DNA of 64,000 nt from positions 26,997 to 90,996 of the forward strand of contig SUUT01000005.1 of the NCBI GenBank assembly GCA_015062385.1, read 5' to 3'. Source of the stretch: Alphaproteobacteria bacterium. GTDB lineage: Bacteria > Pseudomonadota > Alphaproteobacteria > CAAHEQ01 > UBA3637. Made by a program: the position numbers and the translations under genes. Below the pieces are notes generated by a model. That model was not told where the DNA came from, did no database searches, and worked only from the letters and a program-made list of their open reading frames with translations. Shown piece after piece: positions 10,285 to 18,708 of the stretch; positions within the stretch are counted from its first letter, which is position 1; each line of letters opens with the position of its first letter.

Positions 10285-10361
10285 CGGGGTGTAGCTCAGC
10301 CTGGTAGAGTACTTGGTTTGGGACCAAGGTGTCGCATGTTCAAATCATGTCACCCCGACCA
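10285..10361 (+). tRNA. tRNA-Pro(TGG)
   Basis: CGGGGTG..GCTCAGCCTGGTAGAGT..CTTGG-TTTGGGA-CCAAG..TTCAAAT..CACCCCGACCA cloverleaf. Confidence 0.95.
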
Positions 10362-10365
10362 TTAT

Positions 10366-10398
10366 AAAAAAAGACGGACTTGTTCCGTCTTTTTTTAT
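10366..10398 (+). terminator. Terminator after tRNA-Pro
   Basis: AAAAAGACGGACTTGTTCCGTCTTTTTTT. Confidence 0.85.
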
Positions 10399-10561
10399 AA
10401 TGAGTCTAGCGGATGATTTGAACAGGCGAAGTAGCATGTTCGGATGGAGGGATAGGCGGACGGGAGTACGCCGAAATAATCCCGACATAATGTTGAGGCT
10501 GTGGCCGAAACAGCCCCTTGTGGGGGAGCGTAGCGAATAATCATGTCACCCCGACCAATAT
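10366..10561 (+). repeat. tRNA-Pro-derived repeat unit, copy 1
   Basis: Terminator + inverted T-arm-like sequence + GGCGGACGGGAGTACGCC + CAGCCCCTTGTGGGGGAGCGTAGCGAATAATCATGTCACCCCGACCAATAT; similar to 14201-14396. Confidence 0.8.
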
Positions 10562-10724
10562 AGATAACAATAAGGAAACGGATACTTTCGAGTATTCGTT
10601 TTTTTGTTGCCTATTAGAAAAGTATTGTCGTTAAAGTAATTTCACTACATTAAAAATTTTATGACCATGAAGTCACTTTGAAACAATTTTCCGTTTAAAA
10701 GTACAATTTTTGCATAAGATTATA

Positions 10725-10764
10725 TAAGACCACGTGGACACTTTTCACGCGCCACGTGGTCTTA
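10725..10764. repeat. 13-bp perfect inverted repeat with 14-nt spacer
   Basis: TAAGACCACGTGG-ACACTTTTCACGCG-CCACGTGGTCTTA. Confidence 0.9.
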
Positions 10765-10966
10765 ACACATTGATTTTATTTGATTGTCATAAAAATCTAT
10801 GCTGTTTTCCGCAATCTTAAGAGTGGTGGGGCATACTGAGGATACTGACAATGTGCTTTTTATTATTAAAAATCAACAACATATACTGTCACGTGGTAAT
10901 AAAACTTGACTTTTATATTTTTCCAAGCGTTATTGTAGTAAGTGTCTATACAGAAAGGAGAACAAC

Positions 10967-11152
10967 ATGACTCAAGCCGAGAAACTCGTTAAAATTATCA
11001 TGCCGGATTTGTTAAGATATTTAAAATTAAAAGAACGTGGTCTTGTATGTCAAAATCGCGTTTTGCAACGAATTCCGTTAGATCAAAGAGAGAAAAAAGA
11101 GGAAGAATTTGAAGAATTCAGCGAGGAAGCTAATAAAATCTTAAATAAGTAA
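10967..11152 (+). CDS. small hypothetical protein at the head of the methylase cluster
   Basis: 61 aa, AAAGGAG SD upstream; charged C-terminus. Confidence 0.5.
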   Translation: MTQAEKLVKIIMPDLLRYLKLKERGLVCQNRVLQRIPLDQREKKEEEFEEFSEEANKILNK

Positions 11153-11211
11153 AATTTTTATTGCTATAATTTTTAAATCGGCCTATACTCTTTTCTGACC
11201 TAGGATACAAA

Positions 11212-12147
11212 ATGAATAATGCATTAATTTTAAATGAATACGATTTAGAGTTTCATGCAAAGCCTGTTTTAAAGTGGGCTGGTGGCAAAGGTATGCTCCT
11301 GCCTCAAATCACAGAATATTTACCTACAAAATTAAAGTTCGGAGCCATTAAGCGTTATATTGAACCGTTTGTCGGCGGTGGTGCTGTTTTCTTTGAACTG
11401 GCAAACAACTATAATTTTGAAGATGTTTATCTGTTTGATGTTAATCCTGAACTAGTTATACTTTATAATGTGATCAAGAATAACGTTGAAGACTTGATTT
11501 CTGAGTTGACAGTTTTACAACAGGCCTATAACAATGCTCAGAATAAAACCGCCTTCTATTATTCTATTCGCGATGAGTATAATCAATTTGATAAAAATGT
11601 GGATGCTAATAAATATACAACTGATTTTATCAGGCGCGCAGCTTTAACCGTCTGCTTAAATCGGACTTGCTTCAATGGTTTGTTTAGGGTTAATTCAAAG
11701 GGGCTATTTAATGTTCCGGTCGGGAAATATAAGAATCCGCGAATTTTGGATGAGAGTAATCTAAGGGAAGTATCAAAAGCTTTGCAATGTGCAACAATTT
11801 TGCAAACAGATTTTGCTTCTGCACTGGACTATGTAACTTCTGACACCTTCATTTATTATGACCCACCGTATCGACCGATTAACGCCAGTTCGTTTAACTC
11901 TTATGCAGTTGGTGATTTTGATGACAACGAACAAAGACGTTTAAAAGATGTTTTCGCTAAAGCTAATGAATTAGGTGCTTTGCAAATGCTCAGCAATTCT
12001 GACCCGACTAATTACAATCCTAAAGATATGTTCTTTGATAGTTTATATCGTGATTATAAGATTCATAGAATTTGGGCAAAGAGAATGATTAATGCTGACC
12101 CGAATGGTCGCGATGGTGTAAGGGAACTTTTAATTACGAACTATTGA
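11212..12147 (+). CDS. DNA adenine methylase, Dam/DpnM (M1.MboI) type
   Basis: KPVLKWAGGKGMLLPQI, EPFVGGGAVFFELA, NRTCFNGLFRVNSKGLFNVPVGKYKNP, DTFIYYDPPY. Confidence 0.93.
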   Translation: MNNALILNEYDLEFHAKPVLKWAGGKGMLLPQITEYLPTKLKFGAIKRYIEPFVGGGAVFFELANNYNFEDVYLFDVNPELVILYNVIKNNVEDLISELTVLQQAYNNAQNKTAFYYSIRDEYNQFDKNVDANKYTTDFIRRAALTVCLNRTCFNGLFRVNSKGLFNVPVGKYKNPRILDESNLREVSKALQCATILQTDFASALDYVTSDTFIYYDPPYRPINASSFNSYAVGDFDDNEQRRLKDVFAKANELGALQMLSNSDPTNYNPKDMFFDSLYRDYKIHRIWAKRMINADPNGRDGVRELLITNY

Positions 12148-12935
12148 GAATGAAAGAGATTTATAATTTATATTGTGCCGATTGTATTAAGAAATTAAAA
12201 GATTTTCCTGAAAACACTTTTGATATGATTTTTGCTGACCCACCTTATATGCTTTCAAATGGTGGTATCAGTTGTCAAAATGGACATGTTGTTTCCGTTA
12301 ATAAAGGCGATTGGGATGAGAGCAAAGGTTTCAAAGAAGATTTTAAATTTCATAAGAAATGGTTGTCAGCCTGTAAACGAGTCTTGAAACCAAACGGCAC
12401 GTTATGGGTATCCGGAACATATCATAGCATTTTTCAATGCGGTTTTGCTATGCAGTTACTAGGTTATCATATTTTAAATGATATTTCGTGGTTTAAGCCT
12501 AATGCCAGCCCGAATATGTCTTGTCGTTATTTTACAGCCAGTCACGAAACTTTGATTTGGGCCAGAAAAGATAAGAAGTCGCGGCACTATTTTAATTATG
12601 ATGCAATGAAAGACGGAGATTTTCCAAAAGATTTTATCAAAAAACCTCATGCGCAAATGAGAAGTGTTTGGTCTATCGGAACACCAACGCCGAGTGAAAA
12701 ACAATTTGGGAAACATCCAACTCAAAAGCCTTTGGAGTTGTTGGAACGTATTATTCTTGCGTCAACAAAGGAAAATGACCTGATTTTAGATCCTTTTATG
12801 GGTAGTGGCACAACCGGAGTGGCCGCTATGAAATTAGGCAGGCAATTTATCGGAATCGAAAAAAATCCAGAATTTATCGTTTTGGCGGATAAAAGAATTT
12901 TTGATGCATATCAACAAAAGGAGAATAAAAAATGA
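12144..12935 (+). CDS. DNA adenine methylase, DpnA/M2.MboI type
   Basis: DMIFADPPYMLSNGGISCQNGHVVSVNKGDWD, NMSCRYFTASHETLIWARK, KHPTQKPLELLERIILASTKE, DPFMGSGTTGVAA. Confidence 0.93.
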   Translation: MRMKEIYNLYCADCIKKLKDFPENTFDMIFADPPYMLSNGGISCQNGHVVSVNKGDWDESKGFKEDFKFHKKWLSACKRVLKPNGTLWVSGTYHSIFQCGFAMQLLGYHILNDISWFKPNASPNMSCRYFTASHETLIWARKDKKSRHYFNYDAMKDGDFPKDFIKKPHAQMRSVWSIGTPTPSEKQFGKHPTQKPLELLERIILASTKENDLILDPFMGSGTTGVAAMKLGRQFIGIEKNPEFIVLADKRIFDAYQQKENKK

Positions 12936-13471
12936 AAGAAAATGGTATAGGTGGTGCAAACACCAAAACAGGTTTGGTATTTGAAGGGAAAACCGATTTG
13001 CAAACATTTTTATGTGGTCAAAAGGGTTATTCGTGCCAAAATAATGATTCAGGATGGGTAGACGTTTTTTATAACAAAGAACAGGTTGCTTCTATTTTTA
13101 AGAAAACAGCACTATATCGTTTTCTTGATAGCAGAAAGGTTGATTGGAAATCAATATTATCTAAAAAACTTTTGCCAGACGATTCTATTTATGTTGTCTG
13201 CAATAATACCTTTTTTGTTATAGAATGTAAATTTCAGAAAGTTGCTGGTTCTGTTGATGAAAAACTGCAAACTTGTGATTTTAAGAAGAAACAGTATAAG
13301 AAATTATTGTCTCAACTCAATATGGAAGTAGAATACATATACTTATTAAGTGATTGGTTTAAACAGAAACAATACAAAGATGTTTTAGAGTACATCATTT
13401 CTGTTGGATGCTCTTATTACTTCGAATACATTCCTTTGAGTAAATTTGGTTTACCTGTTCCAGTTCAGTAA
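12932..13471 (+). CDS. putative restriction endonuclease, PD-(D/E)XK-like
   Basis: Start overlaps the end of the methylase ORF; DDSIYVVCNNTFFVIECKFQK resembles a D..ExK core. Confidence 0.55.
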   Translation: MKENGIGGANTKTGLVFEGKTDLQTFLCGQKGYSCQNNDSGWVDVFYNKEQVASIFKKTALYRFLDSRKVDWKSILSKKLLPDDSIYVVCNNTFFVIECKFQKVAGSVDEKLQTCDFKKKQYKKLLSQLNMEVEYIYLLSDWFKQKQYKDVLEYIISVGCSYYFEYIPLSKFGLPVPVQ

Positions 13472-13487
13472 AGGAAATATTTATTAA

Positions 13488-14012
13488 ATGTCGCTTTCGG
13501 TTAAAGAAAAAGAAAATATAAAACATATCTTGAGACAGTCGTTGTATGCTATGCATTTATTAGAGGCTGCAATAGAAAAAAGAGAAAGCATGTTTGAAGG
13601 AAAAACTGACGAATTGTCAAAATTTTTTCATGATAAAGGTTCATTGTTTACAACACATATGGCGGCAATTAGTATGCTATACAATTTTATTGTCATTCCA
13701 AAAGAATTAATAGTAAATGAGCTTGGTAAAAATTCAAAGGAATATATATACATAAATGATGAATTAAAAAGAATATCTCATATTATAGAAAAAGAGAATA
13801 AAAATGGAGATTCTGATTTATTTAGAAGACTAAGAAATTCATTGGCTCATGGAAATATTATCCTAAATGAAGGTGGTTTCATATTTCATGATAAAAACAC
13901 GAATGGTCACAATAATATTTCTTTTGAGATAAAAGCGACAGCTCTAATACCATTAATTAGTTATATTGAATATAATATTTTAATACCCTTTATTGGTTAT
14001 GAAAAAGACTAA
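13488..14012 (+). CDS. HEPN-motif helical protein
   Basis: RRLRNSLAHGNIIL contains Rx4H (RNSLAH); mostly helical; same operon direction. Confidence 0.55.
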   Translation: MSLSVKEKENIKHILRQSLYAMHLLEAAIEKRESMFEGKTDELSKFFHDKGSLFTTHMAAISMLYNFIVIPKELIVNELGKNSKEYIYINDELKRISHIIEKENKNGDSDLFRRLRNSLAHGNIILNEGGFIFHDKNTNGHNNISFEIKATALIPLISYIEYNILIPFIGYEKD

Positions 14013-14200
14013 TTTTTCATTTGTACTATGTTGATAGTATATGCTATTGATTTAGCAATAAAAAACAATAAAGTTCGCGACAAAAGAGTGGGTATCCGGA
14101 ATGGTAAAAAACATGTCCACGTGGTCAAACCCCTTAAAATACAATCTTTGTGACACCATCAAAAAATGGTATCTTTTTCCTGATTTAGGGATAGTGCGCA

Positions 14201-14396
14201 CGACCAATATCAAAAAAGACGGTTTTTACCGTCTTTTTTTATGTGACGGGGGCATGATTTGAACATGCGAAGAAGCATGTTCGGAACAAAAAAAAGGCAG
14301 ACGAGAGTATGCCGATTTTGTGAAACAAAATTTTTTGAGTTAATGTCCTGTAAAGACAGCCCCCTGTGGGTGAGCGTAGCGAATAATCATGTCACC
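14201..14396 (+). repeat. tRNA-Pro-derived repeat unit, copy 2
   Basis: CGACCAATAT + terminator AAAAAAGACGGTTTTTACCGTCTTTTTTT + GATTTGAACATGCGAAGAAGCATGTTC + GGCAGACGAGAGTATGCC + GAGCGTAGCGAATAATCATGTCACC. Confidence 0.8.
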
Positions 14397-14541
14397 TCTA
14401 ATTACATCATCAAAAAAAGAATAAAAATCATTCTGTTCTATAAATTTTTTTTGCACATTTATCAAAAAAAGTTGCTATTTCTTTTCTTTATCGTTAAAAT
14501 AATTAAGCGAGGATTAATATGTCAGAATTAGTACTAAAAAA

Positions 14542-15337
14542 ATGATTAAATACTTGCAATTCAATACTGATTTACAAAATAAATATCACAATAATTCCAA
14601 AAAAAATAAGAATTCTTTCAGAATCGTGGATGGAACAAAATTCTTATTGTCCTTATTGTGGTAAAAATCTTTATCATTATCCAAATAATAAACCGATAGC
14701 TGATTTTTACTGTAATTCCTGTAATGAAGATTTTGAACTAAAAAGTAAGCACAATAAACTCGGATTAAAAATCGTAGATGGAGCGTATAATACAATGTTA
14801 AAACGCTTATCATCTAATAACAATCCACACTTTTTCTTTATGTCATATCAAAATAATGAGGTAAAAGATTTAATTTTAGTCCCAAAGCACTTTTTTACTA
14901 AAAACCTAATTGAAAAAAGAAAACCATTGGCTAATAATGCCCGTCGTTCCGGATGGATTGGATGCAATATTTTATTATCTCAAATTCCAAATAGCGGTAA
15001 AATTTTTTATATAAAAGACAAACATATCATCGACACAAAAGAAGTTTTATATTCATTCCAAAAAAACCTTTTTTTAAAAGATCAAAATAGCAATCTGAAA
15101 GGATGGTTATTGGATATTATGAAATGTATAGATAAAATACAAAAATCAATATTTAACTTAAATGACATATATAAATTTGAAAAAGAATTACAAATTAAAC
15201 ATCCAAATAATAATTTTATTAAAGACAAAATCAGACAACAGTTACAATATTTAAGAGATAAAGGATATTTAGAATTTAAAGGACACGGAAAATATCATTT
15301 TAAAGATAATTTTAATCCACAAGATAAAAACATATAA
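14542..15337 (+). pseudogene. DpnI-like methyl-directed restriction endonuclease, frameshifted at A8 (14599-14606)
   Basis: In-track part (14630..15337) matches remembered DpnI: SYCPYCGKN.., ADFYCNSCNEDFELKSK, NARRSGWIGCNI, CIDKI, IKDKIRQQLQYLRDKGYLEFKGHGKY. The upstream frame from ATG 14542, with one A removed, reads MIKYLQFNTDLQNKYHNNSKKIRILSESWMEQNSYCPYCG, matching the DpnI N-terminus. Confidence 0.85.
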
Positions 15338-15399
15338 TCAAATTCTAAGATTAAAAAAATGTTTGGATGCATTTGATGTACCATTATTCAAACATATAT

Positions 15400-15781
15400 C
15401 TATTTAATTTCCGGATATTTATTTGGCTTAGACAGGTAATAAGGCACTTCTTCATGATTATCAGGCATCTCAACCGAATGCGTTTTGATTTTTTTATCAA
15501 ATTTTCCTATTTTTGCCTGTTTGTCTTCTTTTATTTTTCTGAGCTCTTTCTCATCAAAAGCATAAAAATCTATCAAGTGTTCTAATACTTCCATTACATC
15601 AATCAAAATCTTGAGAAGTTTCTGCTTCAAATACTTCCTGTGCTTCTTCCAGTAATTTCTTCTTTAATTCAATTAAATAATCACTATCTGATAAAATCTC
15701 ATAATTTTCGGTTAATCCGTTCTTCTCCATAATAGCCCATCTATTATTTCGTATTAAAATATTTGTAGCAAATTTTTTCAC
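15400..15781 (-). pseudogene. MazG-like / phosphoribosyl-ATP pyrophosphohydrolase-type protein, frameshifted (ORFs 15599..15781 and 15400..15630)
   Basis: N part MKKFATNILIRNN..YLIELKKKLLEEAQEVFEAETSQD; C part ..DVMEVLEHLIDFYAFDEKEL..KIGKFDKKI..; together they follow the family order but in different frames. Confidence 0.6.
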
Positions 15782-15872
15782 TTTTTCTTCTATTCTTTCA
15801 AAATACCATAAAACCTTAAAAAAACTTTCAATTCATTTTAAACCTTACTCATCTTGACCGATAAAAAATATC

Positions 15873-16337
15873 TTAATCGGTTGCTAAGGCCGGATTGTCA
15901 TCATCTGCAATTAAATGCAAATCTTGTTCGCCTGTCACTTTTTCAGGGGATACGACATCTCCTACTATGTCATTTTGAACACATTGAATCACCCAAATAT
16001 CATATATCGGGTGTTCCATTGCCGATAAGGCTGGATTCGATGAAAACATCCATCCTTTAAAAACTTCCCGATTCGGATTGTCCGTTACCTTTTCATAAGC
16101 CCGAATAAAGGCTGCATTCTCTGGTGTTTCTTCTTGTGGTTTTGTTAAACACCGCTCGACAACAATCGTTAAATCTCCAAATTGCAATGGCTCATTAACT
16201 GTCGCAGGCATTGTGCTAACACGTCCCGTTATTTTATCCACTCCCCGCAAAATAAGTTTTTGCGTTGAAATATCTGCTCCCATAGAAGAAATCGTATATC
16301 CCAAAAAAAATACAAATGAAATAAGTTTCAATCTCAT
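15873..16337 (-). CDS. DUF2155 domain-containing protein
   Basis: LRGVDKITGRVSTMPATVNEPLQFGDLTIVVERCLTKPQEETPENAAF...VFKGWMFSSNPALSAMEHPIYDIWVIQC. Confidence 0.9.
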   Translation of the reverse strand: MRLKLISFVFFLGYTISSMGADISTQKLILRGVDKITGRVSTMPATVNEPLQFGDLTIVVERCLTKPQEETPENAAFIRAYEKVTDNPNREVFKGWMFSSNPALSAMEHPIYDIWVIQCVQNDIVGDVVSPEKVTGEQDLHLIADDDNPALATD

Positions 16338-16344
16338 ATATCAC

Positions 16345-16788
16345 CTATTTGGTCGATAAGAAAATAAATTCCGAAATACTGTCTTCCAATGACTTATAAT
16401 TTTTTGTATTCATAATGCGACCATTATTCCGTAAAATTGCCTGACTTTGACCCGGTTCTAATCTGACATATTTTCCGCCCATAACCCCAACATCAGCAAT
16501 AGCCGCAACTGTATCAATCGGCAATTTAACAGAATTATCAATACTCAATTTAACATCAGCCGTATATGTATCCTGATTTAAAACCGTAGAAATAACCGAT
16601 CCGACTTTAATGCCTGAAATTCGCACATCCGAACCAACTTCCAATCCGCCGACTTTCATAAAATTAGCCGTTACGTTATAACCGGTAATATTTTTCTTAT
16701 CTACCCGAGATGCCGCAAAAAACAGGAATACGCCCGTAAAAATCAACACAAAAAAACCTAAAATCGTTTCAACCGGATTTTTCTTCAT
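16345..16788 (-). CDS. MlaD/MCE family protein
   Basis: KVGGLEVGSDVRISGIKVGSV..MGGKYVRLEPG. Confidence 0.85.
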   Translation of the reverse strand: MKKNPVETILGFFVLIFTGVFLFFAASRVDKKNITGYNVTANFMKVGGLEVGSDVRISGIKVGSVISTVLNQDTYTADVKLSIDNSVKLPIDTVAAIADVGVMGGKYVRLEPGQSQAILRNNGRIMNTKNYKSLEDSISEFIFLSTK

Positions 16789-17273
16789 TCTAAATCCCCT
16801 TCATCACTTGTTTTAATTTGTTTTTTTTCTCGCATATAAGCATTTACTTTATCCATTAATTCACTTAAAATCAAGGCATCTTGCGTATATAAAATTTCAT
16901 CACCGGAAGAAAGCATATCTTCCGTTCCGCCCGGAATGATTTCCAAATATTTAGCCCCCAACAGTCCGTCTGTTTCTATGATGGCGGATGAATCGTCCGA
17001 AATCTTAATCGGCTCAAAAAATCCGATTTTGACCCGTACCTGATATCCCTCCCCTAACATCTGATCCAATACTCGACCGACCTTTATACCAGCAATCCGC
17101 ACATCAGCCCCATTCATCAATCCATCTGCTTTTGTAAATGGTGCATATAAAACAAACCCGTCTTTATCTTTATCCATGGCCGCCCGAGAATGAACGAATC
17201 CTAACAAAACAACCAATACCACAACCAACAAAGTGCCTGCAATAATTGAACGATTTTCCGAACTTATCTTCAT
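16785..17273 (-). CDS. MlaD/MCE family protein (second tandem copy)
   Basis: KADGLMNGADVRIAGIKVGRVLD..LLGAKYLEIIPGG. Confidence 0.85.
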   Translation of the reverse strand: MKISSENRSIIAGTLLVVVLVVLLGFVHSRAAMDKDKDGFVLYAPFTKADGLMNGADVRIAGIKVGRVLDQMLGEGYQVRVKIGFFEPIKISDDSSAIIETDGLLGAKYLEIIPGGTEDMLSSGDEILYTQDALILSELMDKVNAYMREKKQIKTSDEGDLE

Positions 17274-17403
17274 TTTTTCATCTTCCCTTTATCGGTATTT
17301 GACAGGATTTTCTCCAAATTGTCAAGCAGTTTTCATTTTTTTAAGCGAATAAAATTGACGAACGCCTTTTTTTTGACTAAACTGTTATAAACAGGAGTTC
17401 TCT

Positions 17404-18708
17404 ATGCCGAAAATTTTTCACATCGTTTTAATTATTTGTTTTATTTTCATTCAATTTCCGGTACATGCCATTTCCGTTATTCGGGATACGGAAACAGAAG
17501 GGGTTATCTTAACGTACATTCGTCAAATTTTCAAAGCAGCAGGATTAAATCCCAACAATGCACAGGTTGTATTGGTTAACGATTCGTCTATCAATGCCTT
17601 TGTTGCCGGCGGACAAGCTATTTTTGTGCATTCCGGTTTAATTACAACGGCAAAAACAGTAGATGACCTTATTTTTGTTTTGGCACACGAAACAGGACAT
17701 ATTGTCGGCGGACATATTGTCCGAGGACAGGGCATTTACTCAAAAGCCCGTACAACGGCATTAATTTCCACAATTTTAGGTGGATTAGTTGCCGTTGCCG
17801 GCCGTCCGGATGCCGGATTAGCCGTTATGATGGGTGGAGCAACCTCTGCCTCCGGCATTTTTACCGCCTATCAACAAACAGAAGAAAGTGCTGCCGACAG
17901 AACGGCTGTTGATATTTTGAAAAAAACAAATTATTCCTTAAAAGGATTTGAAAACACCATGTCCGCCATTCAGGCACAAGAACGATTATCTGCTGAAAGT
18001 GATTTTTCTTATCTGCGAACACACCCACTGACAAAAGACCGAATCAAAGCATTGGAACGCTTTACCAAAAATGCACAACCGACAAAAGAAGATATTCGGT
18101 TTGAGTTAATTAAAGCAAAATTAATCGGATTTTTATATGACCCCAAAGAAACATTCAGCATTTATCAACACCAATCCGATATGCCCGCCGATTATGCCCG
18201 TTCCATTGCATTATATCGTTCTCATCAATTCAATCAATCACAACTGCTGTTAGATAAATTAATTGCTCAAAAACCTGATTATCCATATTTTTACGAACTT
18301 AAAGCACAATTTTATTTGGAAACCGGAGATATCGACAACGCCATCCGTTGGTATCGCAAAACTGTTCAAATGATGCCTAATGCCCCACTTATTCAATTAT
18401 CATTGGCACAAGCCTTATTGCAAAATCCAACCGAACAAACTGCAAAAGAATCCGTTCCTTATTTAAAATATGTTTTAAGCAAAGAAACTGATACACCTCT
18501 TGGTTGGCAATTATTGGCAACAGCATATGAACAAACGGGTAATCAACAAGAAATTCCATACGTTATGGCAGAATATTACAGAACACTCGGCGATTTAAAA
18601 AGTGCAAAAAAAATGGCTCAAAAGGCATTAAAAACGGTGCCACAAGGGACACCGAGTTATATCCGTTCACAAGACATTATTGCTTTACCGGAGAATAAAA
18701 GATATTAA
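17404..18708 (+). CDS. M48 family metalloprotease with C-terminal TPRs (BepA-like)
   Basis: Signal peptide, HETGHIVGGH zinc motif, EESAADRTAVDIL. Confidence 0.9.
   Translation: MPKIFHIVLIICFIFIQFPVHAISVIRDTETEGVILTYIRQIFKAAGLNPNNAQVVLVNDSSINAFVAGGQAIFVHSGLITTAKTVDDLIFVLAHETGHIVGGHIVRGQGIYSKARTTALISTILGGLVAVAGRPDAGLAVMMGGATSASGIFTAYQQTEESAADRTAVDILKKTNYSLKGFENTMSAIQAQERLSAESDFSYLRTHPLTKDRIKALERFTKNAQPTKEDIRFELIKAKLIGFLYDPKETFSIYQHQSDMPADYARSIALYRSHQFNQSQLLLDKLIAQKPDYPYFYELKAQFYLETGDIDNAIRWYRKTVQMMPNAPLIQLSLAQALLQNPTEQTAKESVPYLKYVLSKETDTPLGWQLLATAYEQTGNQQEIPYVMAEYYRTLGDLKSAKKMAQKALKTVPQGTPSYIRSQDIIALPENKRY

Noticed and set aside
10313-10540. 75-aa ORF
   Set aside because: Overlaps tRNA-Pro, its terminator and the repeat unit.
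14259-14531. 90-aa ORF
   Set aside because: Overlaps the tRNA-derived repeat unit; low-complexity tail, no SD, poor protein character.
10366-15800. Prophage or complete integrative element
   Set aside because: No integrase, structural or conjugation genes recognised.
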